From: Frateuria_A sp051900535
GTDB taxonomy: Bacteria > Pseudomonadota > Gammaproteobacteria > Xanthomonadales > Rhodanobacteraceae
Direction of reading: 5' to 3'
NCBI RefSeq assembly: GCF_051900535.1
Contig: NZ_JBHZGI010000005.1
Location: forward strand, 124,001 to 188,000
DNA: 64,000 nucleotides
A program made the position numbers and the translations under genes. How positions within the stretch are numbered: position 1 is the stretch's first letter; every line of letters begins with the position of its first letter. Of this stretch, positions 44,615-53,738 are shown piece after piece. The notes below the pieces were generated by a model. The model worked only from the letters and a program-made list of their open reading frames with translations, was not told the origin of the DNA and ran no database searches.

Positions 44615-45523
44615 ATGAGGATGACCATCGAGAAACTTGCCGGGCTGATAGGAGAAGGACGTGGCCTTGGGGCGGGCGACCACTACAAGCCATGGGAACA
44701 GATAACCCGTAAGAGAGCATCACCGTTCTCGAACCTAAACATCGTTCCGGTGCCGCATCTCACGCGCCTTGCTCACTTTCTGTCGCGTGGGGAGCGGGAA
44801 TTCGGCCTGCTCCTGTGGTGGCTGGGCGCGGAGGATGTTCGCGAGCAGTATCCCCTATGGCCCTGGCCGCATCGGCAGCCGCTTGAGGAGATCGAGCCCT
44901 ACGCTCCACGGATGCCTAAGCACCCGGGGATGGCTGCACTCGCCGGGGATGCAGGGATCAGACTAGGCCGATACCCGGGAACGAACGTTCCGGTCATTCT
45001 CTCTTTGGACCTCTTGGCCACGATCCCGCCGGCCGTCGGTCCTCACCGCTTGGTGGGCTTCAGCTGCAAGCCGCGGGCGCTGTTCCACGCCGCCGCGTCA
45101 CGATCACGCCTCAGGGAGCGTCTTGAGCTCGATCGTCGATATTGTGCCGCAGCGGCCTTCCGCCATCGGCTCGTTCATCCCGAGCAAATATCCAAAACGT
45201 TGGTAGTTCAACTCCACTGGCTGGCCCCGATCATGTCGAAAGGCCAACTCGAACTGTTGATCGGGGGGCAAACGTATCAAGCATACCTCGCTCACATCGC
45301 GCCGAAGGTCTACGAGCTTCCTGCTCATCAGGCTTCCTATGCAGCAGCTGAAATGGTTGGGTGGAGCGAAGAACAAGGCCAGCAAGCCCTCAGGCTCGCC
45401 CTGTGGTACCAGCACATCGATGTAGACCTATCGCAACCGGTCTGCCTGACGCGCGTACTGAAGCCTGGTGGCGTATCCCTCCGACGAGAACTCCGAGAGC
45501 AGTGGTTCGGGGGGCAAGAATGA
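44615..45523 (+). CDS. tnsA: TnsA-like transposase endonuclease subunit
   Basis: TnsA cuts the 5' strands at the transposon ends, allowing cut-and-paste transposition with TnsB. The ATG at 44615 has GAGGAA 8 bp upstream; a second ATG two codons later is possible. The nuclease core is seen as E60/E62 in SRGEREFGLLLWW, D132 in LSLDLLATIP and K152 in GFSCKP, the E-D-xxK pattern of the family. The C-terminal part binds TnsC in relatives. The stop overlaps the tnsB start (ATGA). Length is 302 aa. Confidence 0.82.
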   Translation: MRMTIEKLAGLIGEGRGLGAGDHYKPWEQITRKRASPFSNLNIVPVPHLTRLAHFLSRGEREFGLLLWWLGAEDVREQYPLWPWPHRQPLEEIEPYAPRMPKHPGMAALAGDAGIRLGRYPGTNVPVILSLDLLATIPPAVGPHRLVGFSCKPRALFHAAASRSRLRERLELDRRYCAAAAFRHRLVHPEQISKTLVVQLHWLAPIMSKGQLELLIGGQTYQAYLAHIAPKVYELPAHQASYAAAEMVGWSEEQGQQALRLALWYQHIDVDLSQPVCLTRVLKPGGVSLRRELREQWFGGQE

Positions 45524-47763
45524 CTCCGATCTATGGCCACATCCTACGGCCAGGACTCGGGGAAGCCTGCATCTCGGCAGACCATCGTGTCGTGTCTGTC
45601 CAACAGCTTGCAGATGCGGTTTGGCTTATTCCAATGCCACGAGGGACAGGCACCAAGGGTGAACGACAACGCTACTTCACCGGCCCAAAGCGGTTCAGCC
45701 TCTCAACGGTCGCTGAAGCACTTGAGCAGGGCCACTTGATCATGGAAGACGTGCCGCTGCCGGGAGCCTGGCAAATGACAGATGCGGACTATCTCAGCAG
45801 TGCACCAAGTGCACGCGAAAGAGACCTGAGGTCCAAGCGCCTAAAAAAAAGGGATGAATGCTGGGAGGCCGTCCACGCGATCGTAGGAGCAGAGTCCGCT
45901 CAAGATTTAGCGCCGGTGGCTGATGGACTGGCGGAGAAGATCGAGGCAGTCGCGAAACGACACAGTCGCAGCCTGCCAACAATCTACAGTTGGCTTCATA
46001 GGTACTGGGCAGGCCGGGAATGCCTCAACAGCCTTCTTCCCAACACGAGTTTTTGTGGCGGACCCGGAAAGCGGAGGCCGCCAACGACGCGTCGCGCGGG
46101 TCGCAAATCCCGGAAGTTCAAGGCAGGACTGATCGAGAGCGAAGGCTATGTGCTGACCGCGGTGGATCAGGAGCGCCTGGCGATGGGATATGCCCTGGTG
46201 AAGCCGGGCGTCACAGTAGCGGACGCCTACCGTCTGACCATGGGGGCGTATTGGTCGCAGACGCATCAGGACCAGCGGGGTCATATCAAGCATGATCTGT
46301 TTCCCGCGCACCTTCGCCCAACAAAGGTGCAGTTCGAATATTGGGGTCGATTGCTTCACGGCACTCCTCTGAGGCGGAAGCTACTCGGCGTGGACCACTG
46401 GTCGACCTCGACGCTTGCCGTTTCAGGGCGCGCTCAGGACCAAGTTCAGGCCGTCGGCCAAATGGCGATGATCGATTCAACCTCATCGGATGTGTACCTC
46501 ACCTCCATGAGGTCGCGGCAGATCGTGTTGCCACCAATGCACAGGACGATTGTCGTCGACGTAGCTTCCACCTTGGTTATGGGCTTTTGCATGAGCTGGG
46601 AAGCACCGAGCTCAGCCACGTCATTGCAGGCGATTCTTTGTGCCGCGAGCGATAAGGCGGATATCGCAGCAAGATTTGGCATCGAACTGAAGCCGGACGA
46701 CTGGCCCGGTCTCTTGCATCGTTTGTACTTGGCCGACAACGGTGAAATGAAATCCGCGGCGCTCGTGGAGGCTGAGAAGCAATTTCGATTTGGCGTTGAA
46801 TATGCCAAGGCGTACAGCGGCCAGAGCAAGAGCCTCGTTGAGACCCAGCATCACACGGACCACAAGACGCTGGACCACAAGCTCCCCGGTACTACACGCG
46901 GACGACAACGCCAGCGCGGCGAAACTCGTCCTGCTGACGAGGCGTTGTGGAATTACAACGAATACATGCGCGAGTTCATTGTTGCGACGATTGAGCACAA
47001 CAACGAAGAGGTGCCTGCTCTTGCCCCGTTTGATATGAAGCGCGCTGGCATACGCCCGAGCCGGCTCAATGTCTTCTGCTGGATGCGCGATCATGGGATG
47101 CGAGCAGACATATCTTGCGACCTCGGGCAGTTAAGAGCATTCACCCTTCCCAATCGTAAGGCTGTGATGCGCCGGGACGGCATACATTTGCTCATGGAAA
47201 ACGGAATCCGGCTTCTTCCTGGCCATCGCTTCTTTGCGGGCGACCTTACTGATCATCCGGTGTGGCAGCGTGCAGCGAGCACCGGACGTACCGTCAAGTT
47301 GACCGTAAAGCTTGATGCCAATGACCTGAGTCACCTTTGGCTGCCGAGCGACAGGGGGCTCCTGCGCATACCAAACGTTCAGGCCGAGCAGGCCCTCCTG
47401 GAGGGCCTGACGTTAGTTGACACGAACAACGAGGTCGAGAGTGAGGATCTCAGGTTAGACATGGCTCGCGAAGCCGAAGACCAGAAGAGTCTCGACACCT
47501 TGATCAGACGGAGTGAAGTAACGCGGAACGCTGCGCAAGAAAAAAAATCCGAGGCGGAGAGGCTCCAAACGTCGAAAAAAGGAAAAAGGGTGCGGAGACA
47601 ATCACTCAAGAAGAATCGAGAGGAGGAGATGGTCGCCCTCACCTTTTCTTCGAAGGCCAGCGCGCCACAACTTCCGGAAGAAGAATCAGCACCTGTTGCC
47701 AACCGGACTGCGGAAGCAGCTGAGCGAGCTATGGCCGCGTTTCTGAAGACAGTCGCGCGATGA
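45520..47763 (+). CDS. tnsB: TnsB-like DDE transposase
   Basis: TnsB binds the end repeats and carries out 3' cutting and joining. The 747-residue product has an N-terminal helical DNA-binding part and an rve-type catalytic domain with D319 (MIDSTSSD), D406 (YLADNGE) and E441 (SLVETQ). The D-x86-D-x34-E spacing is right for the family. A Lys/Glu-rich C-terminal region (about 660-720) resembles the TnsC-contacting tail. It overlaps both tnsA and tnsC by ATGA junctions. Confidence 0.92.
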   Translation: MTPIYGHILRPGLGEACISADHRVVSVQQLADAVWLIPMPRGTGTKGERQRYFTGPKRFSLSTVAEALEQGHLIMEDVPLPGAWQMTDADYLSSAPSARERDLRSKRLKKRDECWEAVHAIVGAESAQDLAPVADGLAEKIEAVAKRHSRSLPTIYSWLHRYWAGRECLNSLLPNTSFCGGPGKRRPPTTRRAGRKSRKFKAGLIESEGYVLTAVDQERLAMGYALVKPGVTVADAYRLTMGAYWSQTHQDQRGHIKHDLFPAHLRPTKVQFEYWGRLLHGTPLRRKLLGVDHWSTSTLAVSGRAQDQVQAVGQMAMIDSTSSDVYLTSMRSRQIVLPPMHRTIVVDVASTLVMGFCMSWEAPSSATSLQAILCAASDKADIAARFGIELKPDDWPGLLHRLYLADNGEMKSAALVEAEKQFRFGVEYAKAYSGQSKSLVETQHHTDHKTLDHKLPGTTRGRQRQRGETRPADEALWNYNEYMREFIVATIEHNNEEVPALAPFDMKRAGIRPSRLNVFCWMRDHGMRADISCDLGQLRAFTLPNRKAVMRRDGIHLLMENGIRLLPGHRFFAGDLTDHPVWQRAASTGRTVKLTVKLDANDLSHLWLPSDRGLLRIPNVQAEQALLEGLTLVDTNNEVESEDLRLDMAREAEDQKSLDTLIRRSEVTRNAAQEKKSEAERLQTSKKGKRVRRQSLKKNREEEMVALTFSSKASAPQLPEEESAPVANRTAEAAERAMAAFLKTVAR

Positions 47764-49247
47764 AAAACAACAACCTTGACCACCCAGAGCTGATTAATGG
47801 ACCGAATCCATTGCTGGAGGCGATGGCGCCATTCATTAGCTTTGAAGACATGCCAGCTGCCTTAGCCCGTCAGCCGCTCAAATCGTTAAACTGGCGATCC
47901 ATACCGACCGCGCAGCGCACGATCTTTCTCGAACAGTACAAATGGCACTACTGGCCAAGCAGTCTTGTTCTTGACCTCGCTGAGAGTATCCAGACGATGT
48001 TGCGGAGTGGACTTGCAGCGCGCAATCCTTTTTCGGTTTTTGAGCAGCGACGAATCAATGCGCTCGCTCTCACCGGAGATACGCATAAGATGCCCCTTCA
48101 ATCGCTACGCACGCCCGCAGGCGGAGGGATCATTTCAGCCATCACGGGCATGGGGAAATCCGCGGTGTTGGCACGGACCTTGGAGGTGATAGCTCCACAG
48201 CAGGTCGTAGTCCACAGCCGAAGCGAAGCGTGTGGATGGTCAGCTCTAACGCAGGTCCTCTATCTGGTCATTGATGCCCCATTTAATGGGACTCCGGGAG
48301 GGTTGCTTGCGCGAATTGTTGAGGGGCTGGACGTTCTCCTGGGAACCGATTACGCCGGCGACCGACGCAAGTTGCGCAATCTTGATCAGCAGCTCCTATT
48401 TGTTACAAAGCTCCTATCCAACCACCGGGTGGGGATGCTTGCGATTGACGAGAATCAGCAAGCCAACTTTGACGAGAGCTTTTGGCAAAAGAGCTTCGTC
48501 CTGTTCTTTCTTGGGTTAATGAACCTGGGGATACCTGTCTTGCTGCTGGGGAATCCGCTGGCATTTGTTGGCCTCGAAAGCGCATCACAAGACATCCGAC
48601 GCTTCTCCACGGCGGGCTATTACAAGCTGACGCCTGCTCCCTCGTTTTCAGATACTTGGTGGTCCAAGGAGTTTGTTCCTGGCATGTGCCTTTTTTCTCT
48701 ATGTGACGAAGTCCCTCCGGTGGAGGAGATCGTGGAAGGGACCTTTGATATGTCGGCGGGCGTGCCTGGCCTGTTTGGGCCGCTTTGGATCGAGGCACAA
48801 CGACTCGCGCTACGACGCGGAGGCGAGGTCGCTCAGCTCGAGCACGCGGACTTCATTGCGGCTTTGGACACCCCTCGCGTGAGAGAACTTCATGCGATGG
48901 CACTTCAGGTGCGTGGTAAAGCGGCGGTCCATCGCTTCACCGACATGCCATTCAAATCCCTAGGAGCAGCAGGATCCGCTCAGCCTATACCCGCCGACGA
49001 ATGCACCGGCGCACCGACTCCAAAAGCGATCGTGTCATTTGATCACGTAGCCGCCGCTAGGAAGGCCTCTGAACGTAAGATCAAGGCTAAAGAGCGAGCA
49101 GCCGAGAAGCGAAGGGAGAAAGCCGAACAGCTCACGCCCGAAGACATGAGGAGACACGAACTCCAAATGGAGATGTTCGCTAGCCTGAGAGGAACGCAAG
49201 AGCCGCTCCTGGCAGGCAGTGATCGTGCTCCGCCGAAGCGGCGTTAG
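47760..49247 (+). CDS. tnsC: TnsC-like AAA+ transposition regulator
   Basis: TnsC links target selectors to the TnsAB transposase. The 495-residue product has Walker A ITGMGKSAV (128-136), Walker B MLAIDENQQ (226-234) and sensor-1-like LLLGNPLAF. The C-terminal 80 residues are charged and helical (EKRREKAEQL). It overlaps tnsB and runs 4 bp tail-to-tail into the convergent tniQ. Confidence 0.9.
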   Translation: MKNNNLDHPELINGPNPLLEAMAPFISFEDMPAALARQPLKSLNWRSIPTAQRTIFLEQYKWHYWPSSLVLDLAESIQTMLRSGLAARNPFSVFEQRRINALALTGDTHKMPLQSLRTPAGGGIISAITGMGKSAVLARTLEVIAPQQVVVHSRSEACGWSALTQVLYLVIDAPFNGTPGGLLARIVEGLDVLLGTDYAGDRRKLRNLDQQLLFVTKLLSNHRVGMLAIDENQQANFDESFWQKSFVLFFLGLMNLGIPVLLLGNPLAFVGLESASQDIRRFSTAGYYKLTPAPSFSDTWWSKEFVPGMCLFSLCDEVPPVEEIVEGTFDMSAGVPGLFGPLWIEAQRLALRRGGEVAQLEHADFIAALDTPRVRELHAMALQVRGKAAVHRFTDMPFKSLGAAGSAQPIPADECTGAPTPKAIVSFDHVAAARKASERKIKAKERAAEKRREKAEQLTPEDMRRHELQMEMFASLRGTQEPLLAGSDRAPPKRR

Positions 49248-50506
49248 GCCTCCATGGATGAGTCGCCCCGCGACCACGCGACTTCACGGCGACGCATCTC
49301 CTTCATCAGCCACGAGGAGTCGCTCCAGGTTTGCTCTTTGGACATTGTCTCGAGCAGTTCGATTGGAAGGGTCGTCGCCAGCCGCCTTACAAGCAGTCTG
49401 TCGATGTGCCATTTGGCGTCGATGCAGTAGACGTCTATGTCCTCTGCCAGCGCGCGGTACAGAGCTGGCGGGAAGTTCGCATCCATGACGCATCTTCGGA
49501 GTTCCGCCTGCGTTCGTGGCGAAAGCCACGATCCAAATGGTTCGGCTTGAGTTACCTCCAAGGGGACCAAGTGAGGGGGACTTTGCCGCCTCGGCGGGCT
49601 CATCTGAAGGTGGTCAAGGGCCCCCACTATGACGAGCCGCGAAGCTACGTAGCTTGCTTGCACGCGCTGTTCTAGCTCCGCGCTCACGAAGTGCTCCCCG
49701 TCTGCAATATCGAGAGCAGCAGCCACGTGGCTGACCGATACACCCCAAAGCCTTCGGATGGTGGTCTCGATGAGTTCGCATGCGCGCGCCAGCGTGCCAA
49801 GGCGGCGTACCACAGCGTCCATCACCAGCATCCACAGATCCGGGGCGATTCCGATCAAATTTCCACCGAATGTCTCCGTCCAGAGATGGAGGTAGGCGGC
49901 GTACCCATCTGAAATGGGTAGCGCTGAGGCCTTGGCGGTTGTCTTTCGTAACTTATGTTCGCCGGGTAGCGTCAATGGCCATTTCCGATGGTCACCATCG
50001 CTAGTGCCGCCCTCATCACGCAGTCCTTTTCCGTGGTAAGGGCAATGCCCAATGGAGGGCAGCAAGTGGAGTACGCGCCACGATGCAAAGCCCTGATGGT
50101 CCATGTCTTCTTGGATACACTCATCGCATGACCGTAGGCAATTTGTAGCGAGCCTTGGAATTCGCCTTCGTCTATGCCCTCTGAATGCAGCTCGAACGCG
50201 GTCACCGTTGCCCGACTCAAATCGCTCGGCAAGTGAGTTGGCTACTGACGCTGGCATCGTTCGCGAGTACACGCCAAACAAGGTGTGCTGTTCGAGAACT
50301 TGGCGCACAGGCACCGATAGGCCAAACAGCCGTCGCGTTGCCTCACTTGCGCCGCCTCCCAATACGCTCATCTGGCTTGCTCGCCCGAGAATTGCTCTCA
50401 AGGATTGCTCCGCGCTTGACGATTGAAACATCCGGTTGTGTATTACGATAGCGCTCAGTAGCGTCGAACCGGGCTTTAGGTAGGGCATGTAGCCGATATA
50501 TGCCAT
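49244..50506 (-). CDS. tniQ: TniQ-family target-selection protein, shorter copy
   Basis: The ATG at 50506 (MAYIGYMPYLKPGSTLLSAI) fits the TniQ start. The 420-residue product has the family zinc-finger pattern CDECIQEDMDHQGFASWRV followed by SIGHCPYHG. TniQ proteins connect TnsC to a targeting factor. It is convergent with tnsABC and starts immediately downstream of the longer TnsD-like gene, with only 2 bp between them. Confidence 0.8.
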   Translation of the reverse strand: MAYIGYMPYLKPGSTLLSAIVIHNRMFQSSSAEQSLRAILGRASQMSVLGGGASEATRRLFGLSVPVRQVLEQHTLFGVYSRTMPASVANSLAERFESGNGDRVRAAFRGHRRRRIPRLATNCLRSCDECIQEDMDHQGFASWRVLHLLPSIGHCPYHGKGLRDEGGTSDGDHRKWPLTLPGEHKLRKTTAKASALPISDGYAAYLHLWTETFGGNLIGIAPDLWMLVMDAVVRRLGTLARACELIETTIRRLWGVSVSHVAAALDIADGEHFVSAELEQRVQASYVASRLVIVGALDHLQMSPPRRQSPPHLVPLEVTQAEPFGSWLSPRTQAELRRCVMDANFPPALYRALAEDIDVYCIDAKWHIDRLLVRRLATTLPIELLETMSKEQTWSDSSWLMKEMRRREVAWSRGDSSMEA

Positions 50507-50508
50507 GC

Positions 50509-51987
50509 TTAGTCCGGGTTGGTTGGACCTATCTGGGCCCAAAGTGAGGGTAGATTCTGTGCCAGCCAGGCTCGGTCGTGGCGATACAGCCACATGTAGC
50601 CGTTATTCGGTATTTTTCTTAGCGCCTTGACCGTTAGTTGCGGGTGCTTGCGAATAAGTGCTTGAAAATGTTTTCGTCTGCGCTCTCGAGTTGTATAAAA
50701 GCGAGCAATGCACCATGCCTGCTTAAGGTCTAGATCTGAGGAAAGCATTCGATTGATAGTGACCTGAGAGACCCCGACCATCACTGCAACAGCGCCTGCG
50801 TCCGCCCCAGACATGAGTTCCGTTCTTGCCAGGTTCTTCTTTTCGTCGGAAAACACCTTAGTGCGAGGCGTGTAGGCTAGCCCGAGCTGTTTGGCCCATT
50901 TGAGGCCTGTGGTCGTGCAAACGCCCGTTTTGATGGATGCCGACCGAATGGACGAGCCGGCTATTACATGGCCCCTAAAGGTCTCTATGGGACACACCTG
51001 CGGTCCGAAAGCGCCCGTGGGCGCGACCTCACCACTGGGCGAGAGCGTGTCTTCGTAGGCTGCAAGGAATTCCTCCCAGGCCTCAAACAGCATGGATATG
51101 AGCAGAAGATGCTTGAGTGGGTGGCCTGGTCTCGGTTGGCGTCGCGCTAATGCTCCTGCCAGGCCCGGCCAGTCTCCTGTGACTGCCTGAAGGGATTCGA
51201 ACCCGGGCACGCTCTCTATCCCACGAAAATGTGAGCGGGTGGCTTTGATGAGCGCCGTAAGTCGCAAGCTACCTTTGGCTGTCGCGAGCCCTTGGCTGTG
51301 CAATGCTCTCTGGTAAACCCTTGCAAGCACACGTGAGTCGAGTGACCCAGGCGCCAGCGTGGCAAAGCGCGCGGAATACTCAGCTACAGTTGTTAGACGA
51401 TCGATCTGCTCTTCACCAAGGACAGGCACCTCAATCCATTTTCGCTTCAGGCCGCTCCTCGGCAGCAGCCACCCGCGTCGATGTACTGGCGTGACCGGGT
51501 CCCACGCAATGACGAGCGGGCGCCTGTGCTTCCGGCAGACCATAGCGGAGGGCAACTGGTCGTCTATGTGCCAGTAGGCGAACCCATGGGTTTCCTCGTC
51601 GTTGTCGAAGCAGACCGCGCAACCCTTGAGATGATGATGGCCTCCGATGCGGCTGGCTGCGATCCCGAGCTTCATCTTCAGCTCCGGCATTGTTCCGGTG
51701 AAGACCCGCTGCAAGATGTTCTCTGCCTGATCGACGTGAACTAGGGGGAGGAAGTACCCAAGAAGGGTGTGCCGAAGCGCTATATCCCTGGGCTCTCCCA
51801 GCTGTCCTCCTGTCCGCTCGGCGAGGTGGTGAAGCAGACCGGGAAAGTCGTGCATCAACGCGGTGTAGGGCGAACCAAACAAGCTCCGGCTCGTCGAAGT
51901 CGCGCTTGACCCATTCCATGCGTGCACCAGTCCACACCAGCTATAGAGGGTCTGATCAGCGACTAGCTTCGGTAGGTTGAGGGACAT
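50509..51987 (-). CDS. tnsD: TnsD-like TniQ-domain protein, longer copy
   Basis: The ATG at 51987 (MSLNLPKLVADQTLYSW) begins at the TniQ domain. The zinc site is visible in GCAVCFDNDEETHGFAYWH and MVCRKHRRPL. Unlike the shorter neighbour, it has a long C-terminal region with HTH-like segments (about residues 365-400, SGADAGAVAVMVGVSQVTIN), as in TnsD proteins that bind a fixed DNA site. It is the best candidate for recognition of the glmS attTn7 site. Length is 492 aa. Confidence 0.8.
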   Translation of the reverse strand: MSLNLPKLVADQTLYSWCGLVHAWNGSSATSTSRSLFGSPYTALMHDFPGLLHHLAERTGGQLGEPRDIALRHTLLGYFLPLVHVDQAENILQRVFTGTMPELKMKLGIAASRIGGHHHLKGCAVCFDNDEETHGFAYWHIDDQLPSAMVCRKHRRPLVIAWDPVTPVHRRGWLLPRSGLKRKWIEVPVLGEEQIDRLTTVAEYSARFATLAPGSLDSRVLARVYQRALHSQGLATAKGSLRLTALIKATRSHFRGIESVPGFESLQAVTGDWPGLAGALARRQPRPGHPLKHLLLISMLFEAWEEFLAAYEDTLSPSGEVAPTGAFGPQVCPIETFRGHVIAGSSIRSASIKTGVCTTTGLKWAKQLGLAYTPRTKVFSDEKKNLARTELMSGADAGAVAVMVGVSQVTINRMLSSDLDLKQAWCIARFYTTRERRRKHFQALIRKHPQLTVKALRKIPNNGYMWLYRHDRAWLAQNLPSLWAQIGPTNPD

Positions 51988-52111
51988 TCGCCGTGAGGGT
52001 TGCTCTATCGGGCCTGAGCAGTACAACATGGCTCGAAGTGCTTGTGTGGTTTGGATTTTTTATTGCGCGGCCGGCCATCAGTGGCGAGAAGTTGATCGCG
52101 AGGGGGAAACC

Positions 52112-52633
52112 ATGGGAACGACGGCGAGAAGCAAGCGGGCCGCCAAGTGGACATTGGCCACAGTGGTCACGATCGGTTTGGTGGTGCCACTGATCGTCGC
52201 GTTGCTAGTCAGTTCTACCGCCGACACAACGACGCGCGTGGGCGACGTGGGGAGCTTTGTATCGTCCACCACTAGTGCCGGCGGATTCTTCACCCGGCCT
52301 GCCACCACGGTTCAGACCTCGGCCGGCAGCATCGTCGTGTCGGGTAGGTTGTCCGCAGTCAAAGGGCAACGGCTCAAAGTGGAAGATCGGCTTAAATCCG
52401 GGTTGCATTTGTGCGTGCAGACGACGCCACCCACCTGCGTGGATGTGGAGGGTCCTTGGACCGGCGATATGCAGCCTGTCCGAAATCAGTGGCAGGTATT
52501 TGGGTGGCTTGCAGCACGCGTTAGTGTCGCGGCCGCCGGGCTCTGGTTTGTTCTTGGACTCATTGCAACGATGGTCGCGGCGAGCCTGCTTGCAAGTGCG
52601 GGTGGTTGGGCGAGAGCGGAAGGCGTTCGGTAA
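52112..52633 (+). CDS. Two-helix membrane protein of unknown function
   Basis: The ATG at 52112 has GAGGGGGAAA just upstream. The 173-residue product has a membrane helix near each end (about 15-36 and 135-160) and a central extracytoplasmic-type region of about 95 residues with two Cys (LHLCVQTTPPTCVDV). No family is recognised. It is divergent from tnsD. Confidence 0.5.
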   Translation: MGTTARSKRAAKWTLATVVTIGLVVPLIVALLVSSTADTTTRVGDVGSFVSSTTSAGGFFTRPATTVQTSAGSIVVSGRLSAVKGQRLKVEDRLKSGLHLCVQTTPPTCVDVEGPWTGDMQPVRNQWQVFGWLAARVSVAAAGLWFVLGLIATMVAASLLASAGGWARAEGVR

Positions 52634-52734
52634 GGAAACCGGTGTTGGACCCTAGCATTAGCCTGGTCGTCTGTCCGCGCAGTGGTTCTACCTCAGCGTA
52701 CCGTGCCGAATGGTGTGCCGGTACAGGCTAGCCG

Positions 52735-52762
52735 ATGTCCGCTCCCGGCCCAGAGCGGACAT
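52735..52762. repeat. GTCCGC hairpin element, copy 1
   Basis: ATGTCCGCT (52735-52743) pairs with AGCGGACAT (52754-52762) around CCCGGCCCAG. Very similar hairpins stand at 60754 and 63360. The rest of the 52634-52918 spacer has no gene. Confidence 0.6.
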
Positions 52763-52918
52763 CCCAACCTTCATTCATGCGCTCCAATAGCGAGGCGCAC
52801 AGCGGGTAGAGCAACAGTGTGACATCGCTTTGGCCTGCGCGAAGCGCACGTCGGCAGAAGACTGAGGGATGAGTCAGATACCCGTTATCTTCCCGAGCTT
52901 TAATCGAAAACATTTAAG

Positions 52919-53734
52919 CTAGGACGCAGCTAGTTGCTCGACTACATCGCGAACAATAACCCGGGCGGCATTCCGCTTCTCGGGGTCTGGTTGCGCCGAC
53001 TCCTTCAAGACGACTGCAACCTTTGCCCTTGCAGCTGGAGGTACATAGCGTTTGAAGGTAAGGGGCTCACGAAGATAAGCGAACCGCCTAAAGTCTCCAT
53101 GCGCAACTAACAAATGGACAATAGCTCCGAAACTAAAAAAATCAAAAGCTGTTGTGTAATGTTCATCAAGCGGTTGATGGGGCCCCGTCCGCTCAAAAAT
53201 TGCGCACAATTCCTGATTCGCATATCTCGCACTACCAAAGTCGCATAACTTAACTGTCTTCAGGTCCGAGGCAAGCAAGATGTTGCTCGGCGAAACGTCA
53301 CCGTGAACGATCCCTTTGATAGAGAGTGCATCCACTGCGCTCAGTAACCCGCAAATGATTTTTAAACTCAACTCCCAGTCATTCCAAGCGACTACATCAA
53401 CTAGGCAATAGTCAAGATACTCCGTCGCAATAAATGGGATATCCCACTGATATCCATCCGAATCAAGTAAAAGCTGTGACCCGTAGCTTATGAGATCAAC
53501 CGCAGCACCCGCCATTCCGCTGGTGAGAAATGCCGCTTCATTCCTTAACAAGTCAGCCCCAACAGCGCTTTGGGGATTTGCTATCTTTAGAAATATGGAG
53601 CGCCCTCCGTCCTCGCATATCCCAAAATAGCTATATGTTGTCGGCACCACGCCTCTTCTGGCTATAAAGTTCCTAGCACCTTTGTAAGGCCCAATGCCAG
53701 GCAGGTCCCAAAATACTGGCGTCGCTATATACAT
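52919..53734 (-). CDS. Eukaryotic-type protein kinase
   Basis: The 271-residue soluble protein has the kinase core: the ATP Lys K50 in IFLKIANP, Glu E66, the catalytic loop HGDVSPSN (144-151) with D146 and N151, and DFG at 165-167. A clear Gly-rich loop is missing. No membrane helix or sensor domain follows. Predicted active on the visible residues. It is the last gene of a three-gene operon, 4 bp after a metalloprotease-like gene, and has lower GC than the host. Confidence 0.78.
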   Translation of the reverse strand: MYIATPVFWDLPGIGPYKGARNFIARRGVVPTTYSYFGICEDGGRSIFLKIANPQSAVGADLLRNEAAFLTSGMAGAAVDLISYGSQLLLDSDGYQWDIPFIATEYLDYCLVDVVAWNDWELSLKIICGLLSAVDALSIKGIVHGDVSPSNILLASDLKTVKLCDFGSARYANQELCAIFERTGPHQPLDEHYTTAFDFFSFGAIVHLLVAHGDFRRFAYLREPLTFKRYVPPAARAKVAVVLKESAQPDPEKRNAARVIVRDVVEQLAAS

Positions 53735-53738
53735 TTAG

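Larger units (their letters stand above)
33479..51987. mobile_element. Tn7-like element: glmS-proximal end, cargo and transposition genes (distal end not found)
   Basis: The span runs from the TnsB-repeat end to the last recognised transposition gene. It includes a biosynthetic cargo of lower GC than the host (34.5-43.4 kb), an HTH gene, tnsA, tnsB, tnsC and two TniQ/TnsD genes. In canonical Tn7 the glmS-proximal end abuts tnsA; here 11 kb of cargo separates them, so this may be a rearranged element or two nested ones. The cargo on the right (52-64 kb) may also belong to it, but no second cluster of TnsB repeats was seen. Confidence 0.6.

Noticed and set aside
52643..52658. A TTGGAC...ATTA stretch as an inverted TnsB repeat marking the distal transposon end
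   Set aside because: Only one loose match with altered spacing; no second or third repeat and no ATCGG duplication nearby.
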